64,000 nucleotides of DNA from CAZGMN01 sp964645765 (lineage in GTDB: Bacteria; Acidobacteriota; Aminicenantia; Aminicenantales; Aminicenantaceae), in assembly GCA_964645765.1 (NCBI GenBank), contig CAZYBE010000012.1, forward strand, positions 25,888-89,887, in the 5' to 3' direction. Positions 8,515-17,808 of this stretch are shown here, one piece after another (within the stretch, counting starts at the first letter, position 1; each line of letters opens with the position of its first letter). Made by a program: the position numbers and the translations under genes. A model generated the notes under the pieces. The model saw only the letters and a program-made list of their open reading frames with translations. It was not told where the DNA came from and did not search any database.

Positions 8515-10230
8515 TTACTCTCTGGCTGCAGCATCTCTAGCATAAACCATCCTTCCGCTCACATAAGTCTTCTCCACATAAAGAGAAAGAAGCTTCTGGC
8601 TTGGGATGTTGAGGATGTCATCAGAGAGAACGATAAAATCAGCCAGCATGCCTGGAAGAATTTTCCCCTTGATTCCTTCTTCAAAGCCCGAATAGGCTGA
8701 CTCCACAGTATAAGCCTTTAAGACTTCTTGACGCGAAAGGCGTTGCTCGGGATACCATCCTCCGTCTGGCTTGCCATCCGGAGTTTGACGAGTCTCTGCG
8801 GCATACATTCCATAAAAAGGGTTGAGCGCTTCTCCAGGAAAGTCGGAATTGAGCGCAAGGTGGACACCGGTGTTAAGGAAGGAGCGCCAGGCATAGGCTC
8901 CTTTTCCCCGCTCTGGCCCAAGGCGTTTCTCTGCCCAGGACATGTCAGAAGTGCAATGCGGAGGCTGCATGCTCAAAACAATACCCAAAGGAAAAAATTT
9001 AGGGATATCCTCAGGGGAAACAACCTGGGCGTGCTCAACCCTGAGCCGATGGTCTTTGGCGCCGCGAACCTCTGCAAGAGCACGACCGAAGGCATTTAAA
9101 GCTATGCGGTTTGCTCTATCGCCAATGGCATGAACAGCAACTTGAAGGCCGCTCTTAAGGGCCTGAACAGTTAATTGATAAAGAGAATCTTCGCTCATCA
9201 CGATAACGCCCTTGGCATCAGGAGCGTCGCTGTAGGGCTCAAGAAGTGCCGCTCCACGTGAGCCGAGAGCTCCGTCGATAAAAATCTTTATGCAGCGAAC
9301 GGTCAGAATTTGGCGTGCGTCAATCTCAGGGCCATTAAGGATAAAAGGCTCTAAAAGCCTTTTATCTGTTCCATCAAGCATGACGTAGATGCGGCACTTG
9401 AGCTTGCCTTTATTCCTTAAGGAGCGTAAAGCATCGAGCATCGCTGCTGTGGTGTTTGCCTCATAGACTGTCGTCAAGCCGTATTTCAAACATTCATCGA
9501 CGGCAAGAATTAAAGCCTTTTCAACCTGTGCCTTGGTCAATGGTGGGATAGATCTCGCCACAAGGTCCTGAGCTCTGTTGGTTAGTATTCCAGTGGGATT
9601 TCCGGTTCTGGCGTCTTTTAAAATTTCACCATTGGCCGGATTCAGTGTCTCGCTGGTTATTCCTGCAATTTCTAGGGCTTTTTTATTGACCCAACTTGAA
9701 AATCCATGAAGCCCGCTGAGACAAACTGGGTTTTTTGGAGAGACCTTGTTGAGCTCATAATTTGTTGGATAGTCTTTTGCCCAGGCTCCCTCATCCCAGC
9801 CCCAACCGATGATCCACTCTCCTTCCGGAGTTGTGCGGACACGGTCCTGCACCCTTTCAACTGCTTCCTGAGGAGTCTGGACTCCGACAAGATTCAATTC
9901 CAGAAAGCTCTGTCCCAGGCTCAAGAGATGGCCATGAGACTCTATGATGCCGGGAATGACCGTCTTGCCCTTGAGGTCCACGACTTCAGCTTTTAAGTGA
10001 GAATTCCTGATCTCTGCTGTAGTCCCGATAGAAATAATTTTTCCTTTGGCAACTGCCAGAGCTTCAACCTTGGGAATTTTATCATCCATGGTTATAACTC
10101 GGCCGTTGATGAAAATCTTTTCTGGTTGGACCTGAGTGCGATGTCCGCCGCACCCGCTGATTATTAAAATCCCGATGATGAGACCAAAGAGCTTAAAGGT
10201 GGATGTCGATAATACGGTGTTTTCTGACAT
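8515..10230 (-). CDS. Lipoprotein amidohydrolase, YtcJ-like
   Basis: 571 residues. The N-terminus has a hydrophobic helix ending in the lipobox ISGCG, so it is a membrane-anchored lipoprotein. The rest is an amidohydrolase superfamily member of the YtcJ group: a beta-sandwich start (INGRVITMDDKIPKVEALAV), the metal-binding HxH in GIIESHGHLLSLG, HAIGDRANRIALNAFG, EHAQVV and the late metal Asp in NSDFPGEALNPFYG. Relatives hydrolyse amides or formamides and exact substrates are rarely known. It is convergent with the S9 peptidase gene. The 179-bp palindrome lies directly upstream, between this gene and the M14 peptidase gene. Confidence 0.92.
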   Translation of the reverse strand: MSENTVLSTSTFKLFGLIIGILIISGCGGHRTQVQPEKIFINGRVITMDDKIPKVEALAVAKGKIISIGTTAEIRNSHLKAEVVDLKGKTVIPGIIESHGHLLSLGQSFLELNLVGVQTPQEAVERVQDRVRTTPEGEWIIGWGWDEGAWAKDYPTNYELNKVSPKNPVCLSGLHGFSSWVNKKALEIAGITSETLNPANGEILKDARTGNPTGILTNRAQDLVARSIPPLTKAQVEKALILAVDECLKYGLTTVYEANTTAAMLDALRSLRNKGKLKCRIYVMLDGTDKRLLEPFILNGPEIDARQILTVRCIKIFIDGALGSRGAALLEPYSDAPDAKGVIVMSEDSLYQLTVQALKSGLQVAVHAIGDRANRIALNAFGRALAEVRGAKDHRLRVEHAQVVSPEDIPKFFPLGIVLSMQPPHCTSDMSWAEKRLGPERGKGAYAWRSFLNTGVHLALNSDFPGEALNPFYGMYAAETRQTPDGKPDGGWYPEQRLSRQEVLKAYTVESAYSGFEEGIKGKILPGMLADFIVLSDDILNIPSQKLLSLYVEKTYVSGRMVYARDAAARE

Positions 10231-10300
10231 CTGAGAGCCTCCTCGCTTTATCTTTATATATCAAGATTCATGATGAACTGTTGCTGCATTTGAGATATAT

Positions 10301-10479
10301 GTTATGGGAAATAGCCTCGCTCCCAATCGGATTTTTAGCGCCATCTCCGTTCGCTCTTCTAGGCGGCTGCGTAACTCGCTTCGCTCAGACATACTCGCCG
10401 CCCGACTCCGTCGGGTTCCCTCGAAGAGCGAACTCCGATGGCTAAATCCTCAATGGTCGCTGCGGCTATTTCCCATAAC
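10301..10479. repeat. Long imperfect palindrome (179 bp) with perfect 16-bp ends
   Basis: The ends GTTATGGGAAATAGCC (10301-10316) and GGCTATTTCCCATAAC (10464-10479) are exact reverse complements, and weaker pairing extends outward to about 10292 and 10490. Inside, GCCATCTCCGTTCGCTCTTC (10340-10359) pairs with GAAGAGCGAACTCCGATGGC (10423-10442), and the centre has small hairpins (CCCGACTCCGTCGGG). The DNA can form a long cruciform and the RNA a branched rod. It fills most of the gap between the M14 and amidohydrolase genes and has no credible gene. A non-autonomous mobile element or a structured RNA element are the main options. Confidence 0.75.
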
Positions 10480-10515
10480 ATTATCTACTCTCATAATTGG
10501 ATACGAAAACTGTTT

Positions 10516-13125
10516 TTATTCCAGGCCAGAATAAAGAATAGAGTTAAAGAGGAGCTTGAATGTGGCGTAGCTCTGGGCTCTGAATTGGACTGGGAAGCCC
10601 AAAAGAATAACTTTCCCTTTTTCCAAGGGAACCTCGAGGATTGAGGATTTCTGGCGAATAATCCTATCGCCAAAAATCCAGCCGCTCATCAGCGGATTCT
10701 CTTCTGGATATTTGGACACACTCTTTGGCTCTTTCTTATCAGCAAACGAGGGCATGATCTCAAAAGCGCAACTGCTTGAAAATACGGACCCTGCTTCTTT
10801 GGGCATACCGTAAGCCAGAGGATGCTTGTTATCGAATTCCAGGCGAAGGATTGAGCCGTCGCAGATAAATTCCTCTCTTTTAACATTCTTCAAGACATTC
10901 CTGACAGGAAGGCTAAAATTGTCTATGGCCAGGTTGCAGGATGAATTAAGGAAAATCAAGGTTCCGCCCTCTTCGACAAATGTCTTCAGGTTGCGAAGAC
11001 CGTTGAGTGTGATTCCCCCGATATATTTGGGAGGGATAGTCCCTTTTGGGTAGCCATTGATTATCGCCTCTGGGCTGTAAGTGTCAGGAATAATGATCGC
11101 ATCGTAATTGTTTTTGAGATTTCCAGCCCGAATATCAGCATCAAAGACGCTTGTATAAGGAAATTCATGTCTCTCCAGGATTAACCTAGTCCAGCCTTCA
11201 TCCTCGCTTGGAATCCAGGATTTATAGACTCCCAGCCTGACTTTTTTCAGGCTGTAAGTCTCTGTTTTAGGTTTGTCAGGAATTCCTGTTATTTCAAGGC
11301 TCAAGTCTTCAGCCAACTTCTCCATGAAGGAATTCTTCACGCTTGAGGAAGGAATAATGAAAGTCCCGCGAGAAAAGGCATTTTCATCCACAGAAAAGGA
11401 ATCTCTTGCCCGCAGGATCCTTCCACCTTGGGAAAGAATTCTGTTTATTGCGTTGAAACTGACATTCATCTCGGGGCTGATAAGATAGGCAAAACCAGGC
11501 TTGACCTTAACTTTTCCAGAATCAGGCTTGACCTCTTCCAGTCGGCTCATCTTTGGGTTTAGAGGAGAATTGGCTGGATAAACCTTGACCCCAAACTGGT
11601 AGGGGAGAGTCCAGCCCATCATGTCATAGGATTCAAAAGGAGCTCCCTCAAATTGTTTGGGCTCAACAAGTCCCTGCCAAAGGTCAGGATATTTCCTCAG
11701 GTCAGGATAGCTCTGCTCCTCGAAAACATTCTTGACAAAAAGAGCAAATGGCTGGCTCATGGGGATGAGATAGGTTCCAACTGGATAATTTATCCCATCA
11801 CAGGAAAAAGATTCATCACTTTTGTAGGCATCAATCCCCAAAAGAATCATCCGGTTGAGAAGAAGGGCGGCTGTTTGAGGGTCATGCTGCTTCGAAGGGA
11901 TTATCCAGGCATAGGGAGGTTCCTCTTTGAACCTATTGATAATGTCCTTGCCCATCTTGTACTTGTTGAAAAGGAGCTCCTTCTTGTATTTGGAGGCAAC
12001 ATCCAGGACAGCCATGGAGGCAGTCAAGCAATAATCCACGGCATCTTTGAGGCGCCACCAGCCTCCTCTCCAGGGGCTGGGATAAAAGGCGGACATGGTC
12101 AAATCCTGATACTGCTGGGGAAATTCACGGATAGTAAAAAAGTGGGGTGTAGCATAGCGATAAAGGGCGGTTTCAGTCAGGATGGAGATGATGTTGTGGG
12201 AATCGACAACCTGAGTCACATAGCCTGGGTACCAGGTGTCGAAGATAATCCTGGAGATAGCTCCTTCTTTTCCTTCTTCATCAAAGGCAGCACCCATGGC
12301 TGAGCCGATCAAGTTTTGCCAGCGGACGATAAGAGGATGAACATTGGGGTTTGTCGGCTCAGAGTTGGGCGGCGTCCAGATTCGGGCCGGAAAAGGAGCA
12401 GTCTGATGGTGGTTATAGAGGATGACTGGATTCCATTCCTTGTCAGCAAGCCTGGATAGATTCTGGGTCTCGACTAAATTGGCAACATGTGAATCGCGGT
12501 TGTTGTCGTGTCCGGCATACTTTTGAAAGAGCCAGGGCATAGGCGAGACCTCATAAGGCGTGCCGACATTGGGATGGTACCATTCGGCCAGAAGGTTCAT
12601 CCCGTCTGGATTGGCAAAAACCAGAATCAGAATGACATCATTAAGGATTCTGAGCTCTTTTGGGTTTTTTGCCGTAAGCAAGTTGTAGGCCAGCTGAATG
12701 TTGTGCTGCGCTGGAGCACATTCATCAGCATGAAGCCCACCGTCAATATAAACCACCGCCTTTCCTTCCTGAGCAAGGCTCTCAGCTTCGTCATCAGAAA
12801 GTCCTTTGACCAATGACAATCTTTTGATCATCTGTTTGTATTTCTCGAGGTTGGCCATATTTTCTTCAGAGGAAATGACAGCATAAGTCATGGTCTGGCC
12901 CATGGATGTCTTGCCCATGTCAAAGAGCTTTATCCTCTTTGAGTTTTCTTGGAGCTTCTTGAAATATTCCATGGCCTGGGTATAAGTGGCCAGATGATAA
13001 TCTGCTCCGACTTTGAAGCCGAAAACATCTTCTGGCTTAGGGACAACTTGACTGAAGACAAAGGGAGAAAGGGAGAAGGCCAAGAAAATCAAGGAGATAA
13101 GCACTGACTTCTTAATGCGTCTCAT
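10516..13125 (-). CDS. Exported M14 family zinc carboxypeptidase-like protein
   Basis: 869 residues with a signal peptide (cut after FSQ, about residue 26). The N-terminal half is an M14 zinc peptidase: the metal pair in GLHADECAPAQHN (HxxE), HDNNRDSH, NHHQTAPFP, a third His candidate in VVDSHNI and the catalytic Glu candidate in ILTETALY. The C-terminal half (from about residue 560) resembles the glutamine-amidotransferase-like fold often fused to large M14 proteins (GVYKSWIPSEDEGWTR and VEEGGTLIFLNSS). AAGGAGGG precedes the ATG. It follows yraN by 60 bp and probably belongs to the cysS-yraN transcript or has its own promoter. Likely role: periplasmic trimming of peptides. Confidence 0.9.
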   Translation of the reverse strand: MRRIKKSVLISLIFLAFSLSPFVFSQVVPKPEDVFGFKVGADYHLATYTQAMEYFKKLQENSKRIKLFDMGKTSMGQTMTYAVISSEENMANLEKYKQMIKRLSLVKGLSDDEAESLAQEGKAVVYIDGGLHADECAPAQHNIQLAYNLLTAKNPKELRILNDVILILVFANPDGMNLLAEWYHPNVGTPYEVSPMPWLFQKYAGHDNNRDSHVANLVETQNLSRLADKEWNPVILYNHHQTAPFPARIWTPPNSEPTNPNVHPLIVRWQNLIGSAMGAAFDEEGKEGAISRIIFDTWYPGYVTQVVDSHNIISILTETALYRYATPHFFTIREFPQQYQDLTMSAFYPSPWRGGWWRLKDAVDYCLTASMAVLDVASKYKKELLFNKYKMGKDIINRFKEEPPYAWIIPSKQHDPQTAALLLNRMILLGIDAYKSDESFSCDGINYPVGTYLIPMSQPFALFVKNVFEEQSYPDLRKYPDLWQGLVEPKQFEGAPFESYDMMGWTLPYQFGVKVYPANSPLNPKMSRLEEVKPDSGKVKVKPGFAYLISPEMNVSFNAINRILSQGGRILRARDSFSVDENAFSRGTFIIPSSSVKNSFMEKLAEDLSLEITGIPDKPKTETYSLKKVRLGVYKSWIPSEDEGWTRLILERHEFPYTSVFDADIRAGNLKNNYDAIIIPDTYSPEAIINGYPKGTIPPKYIGGITLNGLRNLKTFVEEGGTLIFLNSSCNLAIDNFSLPVRNVLKNVKREEFICDGSILRLEFDNKHPLAYGMPKEAGSVFSSSCAFEIMPSFADKKEPKSVSKYPEENPLMSGWIFGDRIIRQKSSILEVPLEKGKVILLGFPVQFRAQSYATFKLLFNSILYSGLE

Positions 13126-13185
13126 TTATCCCTCCTTATTGGAAGCATCCATAACATCACCAAAAAAAGACGCTTTTTTCCTAAT

Positions 13186-13551
13186 TTAAAACGCATCCTT
13201 TATATGGCGGATAGAATATCCCTGGTCTTTATCAAGAGAAATGGAGATGACATCAAACCGGCACTCACCACTCTCGAGCTTATTCTTTGCCAGAAAGCCG
13301 TTGGCGACCTTCCTGATTTGATTCTGCTTGGCTGCGTTTACAGATTCTTCTGGCAGGCCAAAATCCTCGCTCTGTCTTGTTTTAACCTCGAAGAAAACCA
13401 GGGTTCTTTTCTCAAAGGCGATGATATCGATCTCTCCCCTGAACATGCGGAAGCTTCTCTTGATAATCCTGTATTTTTTTCTTTTCAAATACTGAAGTGC
13501 AATTTCTTCACCCGATCGACCAAGGCCGTGATGAGATTTACTTTTTTCCAA
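13186..13551 (-). CDS. YraN/UPF0102 endonuclease-fold protein
   Basis: 121 residues matching the UPF0102 (YraN) family: SGEEIALQYLKRKKY at the start, then the nuclease-like core FRGEIDIIAFEKRTLVFFEV and KTRQSEDFGLPEESVNAAKQ. The E-x-D and E-x-K residues are those of a PD-(D/E)xK (Holliday-junction-resolvase-like) active site. The exact function of the family is unsettled. The start overlaps the end of cysS by 14 bp, so the two genes are translationally coupled. Full length for the family. Confidence 0.92.
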   Translation of the reverse strand: MEKSKSHHGLGRSGEEIALQYLKRKKYRIIKRSFRMFRGEIDIIAFEKRTLVFFEVKTRQSEDFGLPEESVNAAKQNQIRKVANGFLAKNKLESGECRFDVISISLDKDQGYSIRHIKDAF

Positions 13552-14950
13552 AATTTTTCCCTTTGATCTTCCACCTCACTCCGTCTTTGGTATCCTCCAG
13601 AACAACTCCCTGCTGAAGGAGCTCTCGCCGGATTTGGTCGGCCAGCTCGTAATTCCTTGCCCTGCGAGCTTTTTCTCTCTCCTCAATCCTCCTCAAAACC
13701 TCTTCAGGCAAAAACTTCTCTTCTTTTTCAGGAAGAACGGCCAGGACCTCATCAAGGGAGTGGGTGAAAGAAACGAGGCGTGCCGCATCTTTGCTCAAGA
13801 CTTTTCCTCGGGAGATCAGGATGTTGACTTTCCTGATCATTTCAAAGAGAGCAGTCAAAGCCGCAGATATGTTCAAATCGTCGCTCAAGCCTTTTATGAA
13901 TTTTTGCTTCGTCTTTTCCAGAAGCTCGGCAATCTTCCTGTTTTCTCCTTGGGCAAATGTTCCTTTTTTGAGTTCATAGACAAAATCCTTTATCCTCTGC
14001 AGGGAAGCCCTGGCTTGGTCCACTGCTTCAAAAGTAAAATTGAGCATTTTTCGATAATGGGTGGAGAGGAGGAGATAACGAAGCGAAGAAGGGTCTACGT
14101 TTTTCGCCAGAAGGTCGCGCAGAGTGTAGAAGTTTCCTTTGGATTTTGACATCTTTTCGCCGTCAACGATGAGATGGTGACAGTGCAGCCAATAATTGAC
14201 GAATTTTTTCCCTGAATAGGCTTCAGATTGAGCAATCTCATTCTCATGATGGGGAAAGATGTTATCCACGCCACCGCAATGGATATCGAATGTCTGGCCG
14301 AGATATTTGGAACTCATGGCCGAGCATTCAATATGCCAGCCCGGCCTTCCTTGGCCTATCTCTGTCTCCCAAAAAGGCTCTCCTTCTTTTCTATGCTTCC
14401 AAAGGGTAAAATCATGGGCGTTTTCCTTCTCGTATTCATCGGACTCGATTCTCTGTCCTGGCTTGAGCTCGTTCAATTTTATCTTTGAGAGACGACCGTA
14501 ATTTGGAAATTTAGCAATACTGAAATAAATGGAGCCGTCCTTCTCATAGGCATACGCTTTTTTGAGAAGCCCCTTGACCATCTCCACCATCTCTGGAACA
14601 TGGTCTGTAGCCCGAGGATAATGGTCGGCCATTGCAATATTCAATGTCTTGATGTCTTCAAAGAAAGCATCAATGTATTTTTTTGTATATTCCTGAAGCT
14701 TGACTCCCTGGACATTGGCTCCTCTTATAGTCTTATCGTCGACATCCGTGATATTCATGACATGGATGACCTTATAGCCCATAAAAATGAGGAATCTCTT
14801 GAGCAAGTCTTCAAAAATATAGGCCCGGAAATTTCCGATATGGCCATAATCGTAGACTGTTGGGCCGCAGGTATAGAGCCTGACTTCTCCAGGAAGGATG
14901 GACTTGAAAGGCTCTATCTTTCCAGTTAAGGTGTTGAAAAATTGGATCAT
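13538..14950 (-). CDS. cysS: Cysteine--tRNA ligase
   Basis: Charges tRNA-Cys with cysteine. 470 residues, normal length. Class I signatures are plain: HIGH-like YDYGHIGNFRAY, zinc ligands in LYTCGPTVY, WHIECSAMSS, GGVDNIFPHHENEIAQSEAY and KMSKS in GEKMSKSKGNF, followed by the anticodon-binding helical domain. The ATG lies only about 10 nt after a good -10 box and has no Shine-Dalgarno sequence, so the mRNA may be leaderless. It overlaps yraN downstream and is divergent from the lysine-ketoglutarate reductase gene. Confidence 0.97.
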   Translation of the reverse strand: MIQFFNTLTGKIEPFKSILPGEVRLYTCGPTVYDYGHIGNFRAYIFEDLLKRFLIFMGYKVIHVMNITDVDDKTIRGANVQGVKLQEYTKKYIDAFFEDIKTLNIAMADHYPRATDHVPEMVEMVKGLLKKAYAYEKDGSIYFSIAKFPNYGRLSKIKLNELKPGQRIESDEYEKENAHDFTLWKHRKEGEPFWETEIGQGRPGWHIECSAMSSKYLGQTFDIHCGGVDNIFPHHENEIAQSEAYSGKKFVNYWLHCHHLIVDGEKMSKSKGNFYTLRDLLAKNVDPSSLRYLLLSTHYRKMLNFTFEAVDQARASLQRIKDFVYELKKGTFAQGENRKIAELLEKTKQKFIKGLSDDLNISAALTALFEMIRKVNILISRGKVLSKDAARLVSFTHSLDEVLAVLPEKEEKFLPEEVLRRIEEREKARRARNYELADQIRRELLQQGVVLEDTKDGVRWKIKGKNFGKK

Positions 14951-14959
14951 GAGAGGATA

Positions 14960-14987
14960 TTATTAGAATAACGCTCGAGAGAGTCAA
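14960..14987 (-). promoter_or_regulatory. cysS promoter, predicted leaderless transcript
   Basis: On the minus strand TTGACT, a 16-nt spacer and TAATAA. The predicted transcription start is about three bases before the cysS ATG, leaving practically no 5' leader. Confidence 0.45.
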
Positions 14988-15033
14988 CCATTTTCAATTT
15001 TCCCCAGATTCTCAGGAGAGTCAGGCAAGGAGA

Positions 15034-15063
15034 TTGACCGCTAGAGAAGACTTATGTCATAAT
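15034..15063 (+). promoter_or_regulatory. Promoter of the lysine-ketoglutarate reductase gene
   Basis: TTGACC, an 18-nt spacer and CATAAT. The leader that follows contains AGAGG about 13 nt before the ATG at 15091. It points away from the cysS promoter 46 bp to the left. Confidence 0.5.
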
Positions 15064-15090
15064 TTCGAATCTTAGAGGCTGAACTTAATC

Positions 15091-16404
15091 ATGAAAGCTC
15101 TTATCGGAATCAGGCGAGAAGATAAGAACTCCTGGGAAAGGAGGGTTCCTCTGATTCCCACTCATGTCCGAGAGCTCGTCCAGAATTATCCCCTTGAAAT
15201 CTGGATTCAACCCTCGAAGCTCCGCATCTTCTCTGATCAGGATTTTTCCCGGGAAGGAGCGAAAGTCGAAGAGAACCTCTCGCCGTGCAAGGTCGTTTTT
15301 GCCATAAAAGAAATTCCGCTTCATTTTTTTAGAAAGGGACAGGTATATATCTTTTTCTCCCATACCACAAAGGGGCAGCCCCATAACATGCCCATGCTGA
15401 GGAAAATGGCCGAGCTCGGCTGCACCCTCATCGATTACGAGAAAATTGTTAACGAAAAAGGACAAAGGCTATTATTCTTTGGAAAGCAAGCCGGCTTGGC
15501 CGGAATGATCGACACTTTCTGGGCTTTCGGACAGAGGCTCAATTATGAGAAAAAGAAAAATCCTTTTTCAGTCATTAAACAGGCTTATCAATACAAGAGT
15601 CTGGTCGAAGCCAAGGAAGAGATCGAGAAAGTCGGGTGGGAAATTCACAACCATGGCCTTATCCGCTCTCTTGTTCCGCTGGTCTTTGGTTTTACAGGAT
15701 ACGGGCATGTTTCCCAAGGAGCACAGGAAATATTCAACCTGTTACCCTTTGAAGAGATTGAGCCAGAAAGAATCGCCTCCTTTTTCAAGGGAAAAAATTA
15801 TTCAGCCTCCAGAGTTTACAAGACTGTCTTCAAAGAGAAGGATATGGTCAAGCCTGTGAGCCAAGGTCAAGAATTCAAGCTTCAGGACTATTACGACCAT
15901 CCTGAAAAATACAGGTCAATCTTCGATTCCTACCTTCCTTATCTGGCTGTCCTGGTCAACTGCATCTACTGGACTCCAAAATATCCAAGGTTTGTAACAA
16001 AAAAAAGCCTGGGAAAGCTTTTCAAGATGAGCAAAAAGCCCCGTCTTCGAGTCATTGGAGATATTTCCTGCGACATCCAGGGCTCCGTGGAGTTTACGGT
16101 TCGGGCAACAGACCCTGAAAATCCTGTTTATGTCTACGACCCTATCCAAGACAAGGTGAAGGATGGGGTTAAGGGAAAAGGGGTTGTGGTTATGGCCATA
16201 GATAACCTGCCGGCTGAGATTCCGCTTGAATCCTCGATATATTTCAGCTCCGCGCTAAAGCCTTTTGTGTCTGAAATTGCCTCCACAGATTTCTCCAGAG
16301 ATTTCCGAGATTTGAAGCTTCCGGATTCGATAAAAAAGGCAGTCATTCTCCACCAGGGAAAGTTCACTCCGCATTATGAGTATATGAAAGGCTTTATCAA
16401 ATAA
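15091..16404 (+). CDS. Lysine-ketoglutarate reductase-like protein (saccharopine-forming)
   Basis: 437 residues. The start IGIRREDKNSWERRVPLIP matches the first half of the bifunctional aminoadipate-semialdehyde synthase of plants and animals (alanine-dehydrogenase/transhydrogenase N-terminal fold); YIFFSHTTKGQPHNMPML and FTGYGHVSQGAQEI are also typical. The enzyme joins lysine and 2-oxoglutarate to saccharopine with NADPH. The next gene, 22 bp downstream, is the matching saccharopine dehydrogenase, so both halves of the eukaryote-type enzyme are present as separate genes. Degradation of lysine to aminoadipate semialdehyde is the likely direction because no aminoadipate synthesis genes are nearby. 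Confidence 0.88.
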   Translation: MKALIGIRREDKNSWERRVPLIPTHVRELVQNYPLEIWIQPSKLRIFSDQDFSREGAKVEENLSPCKVVFAIKEIPLHFFRKGQVYIFFSHTTKGQPHNMPMLRKMAELGCTLIDYEKIVNEKGQRLLFFGKQAGLAGMIDTFWAFGQRLNYEKKKNPFSVIKQAYQYKSLVEAKEEIEKVGWEIHNHGLIRSLVPLVFGFTGYGHVSQGAQEIFNLLPFEEIEPERIASFFKGKNYSASRVYKTVFKEKDMVKPVSQGQEFKLQDYYDHPEKYRSIFDSYLPYLAVLVNCIYWTPKYPRFVTKKSLGKLFKMSKKPRLRVIGDISCDIQGSVEFTVRATDPENPVYVYDPIQDKVKDGVKGKGVVVMAIDNLPAEIPLESSIYFSSALKPFVSEIASTDFSRDFRDLKLPDSIKKAVILHQGKFTPHYEYMKGFIK

Positions 16405-16426
16405 ATAATTTTCAAGGAGTTTTATC

Positions 16427-17758
16427 ATGAAAAAAATATTGATTCTTGGGGCAGGACTCGTAGCCAGGCCTCTGGTCAGGTATCTCCTTGACCAGCCGGA
16501 TTTTGAGGTTGAAGTGGCCAGCCGCACTGTCAGTAAGGCTGAGAAGCTCGTTTCCAACCACCCTCATGGCAAGGCCAAAGAGTTGAATCTAAAGGATGAA
16601 GAGAGTTTAAAAAATGAGATTTCAAAAGCAGACCTAATCATCAGCATGGTTCCTTATTCCCACCATCCCAAGGTAGCCAGATATTGCATCGAATACAAGA
16701 AAAACATGGTCACAACTTCTTATGTGAGCGAGATCATGAAGAGCCTCGAGGGAGAGGCAACGAAGGCTGGAATCTTGATCCTCAATGAAGTTGGTTTGGA
16801 CCCTGGGATTGACCATATGGAAGCCATGCGGATTATCCATAAAATCGAAGAGAAGGGCGGAGAAGTGCTTGGTTTTACTTCTTATTGTGGCGGCTTGCCT
16901 GCCCCTGAAGCGAACACCAATCCCTTCGGGTACAAATTTTCCTGGAGCCCGACAGGAGTCCTTCTGGCTGGAAAAAACTCAGCTCAATACCTGAAGGACG
17001 GACAGCAGGTTTTCATTCCTTCTCAGGACCTTTTTGATAATTACAAAATAATCCCCATCGAAGGCTTGGGCGAGTTCGAGGCCTATCCCAATCGAAATTC
17101 ACTCCCCTACATCCAGCTCTACGGAATTCAATCGGCAAAGACCATGCTCCGCGGAACGCTGAGGAATAGGGGATGGTGCTCAACCCTGAAGAAGATTGCG
17201 GAGCTTGGACTGCTGGATGAGACGGAAAAAGATTGGTCGGCGTTGACCTACAAAGGCTTTCTCCGAAGATTGATGAGCGACCCAGCCGAAAAAGACATCA
17301 AAAAAGCCCTGAGTGCTCATCTCAAAATTAAAGAAAACTCGGATATCATCAGGAGGTTTGAATGGCTCGGCCTTTTGGCCGATAACCCCCTTCCTCTAAC
17401 AAAGGGCTCGGCTCTGGACATTCTTTCGGCCAGGATGACAGAAAAGCTGCAGTACGGACAAGGGGAAAGGGATATGATTATTCTCCAGCACGAATTTATA
17501 GCGTCGTATCCAGGAAAAAAGAAGAAAAAGAAGGAAAAAATCACCTCCACTCTGGTCGACTTCGGCATCCCTCATGGAGATTCTTCAATGGCCAGAACAG
17601 TGGGCTTGCCCGCTGCCATCTCCACCAGGCTCATTCTCCAAGGAAAAATAAAGCAGAAAGGAGTCCATATTCCTGTTATTCCTGAAATTTACAGGCCGGT
17701 TCTTGAGGAACTGAAAGGGCTGGGCATTGCTTTCAAGGAAAAAAGAGAAAATATTTAA
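16427..17758 (+). CDS. Saccharopine dehydrogenase (glutamate-forming type)
   Basis: 443 residues, cytoplasmic. The Rossmann start KKILILGAGLVARPLVRYL and the segments SMVPYSHHPKVARYCIEYKK, NEVGLDPGIDHMEAM and YCGGLPAPEANTNPFGYKFS match the second half of animal and plant aminoadipate-semialdehyde synthase and yeast Lys9. It oxidises saccharopine to glutamate and aminoadipate semialdehyde. Translation starts at an ATG after AAGGAG. A K-rich insert (PGKKKKKKEK, about residue 366) sits near the end. It forms a tight two-gene operon with the upstream reductase; a stem-loop follows. Confidence 0.92.
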   Translation: MKKILILGAGLVARPLVRYLLDQPDFEVEVASRTVSKAEKLVSNHPHGKAKELNLKDEESLKNEISKADLIISMVPYSHHPKVARYCIEYKKNMVTTSYVSEIMKSLEGEATKAGILILNEVGLDPGIDHMEAMRIIHKIEEKGGEVLGFTSYCGGLPAPEANTNPFGYKFSWSPTGVLLAGKNSAQYLKDGQQVFIPSQDLFDNYKIIPIEGLGEFEAYPNRNSLPYIQLYGIQSAKTMLRGTLRNRGWCSTLKKIAELGLLDETEKDWSALTYKGFLRRLMSDPAEKDIKKALSAHLKIKENSDIIRRFEWLGLLADNPLPLTKGSALDILSARMTEKLQYGQGERDMIILQHEFIASYPGKKKKKKEKITSTLVDFGIPHGDSSMARTVGLPAAISTRLILQGKIKQKGVHIPVIPEIYRPVLEELKGLGIAFKEKRENI

Positions 17759-17763
17759 AAATT

Positions 17764-17795
17764 GATAAAAAAGAGGAAGATATCTCTTTTTTATC
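17764..17795 (+). terminator. AT-rich stem-loop, candidate terminator or attenuator
   Basis: GATAAAAAAGAG (17764-17775) and CTCTTTTTTATC (17784-17795) are perfect 12-bp reverse complements with an 8-nt loop, and the right arm carries T6. It lies 6 bp after the saccharopine dehydrogenase stop, and the Shine-Dalgarno GGGGAGG of the next gene follows directly. Low GC content makes it a weak terminator; partial read-through is likely. Confidence 0.5.
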
Positions 17796-17808
17796 TGGGG
17801 AGGATAAA

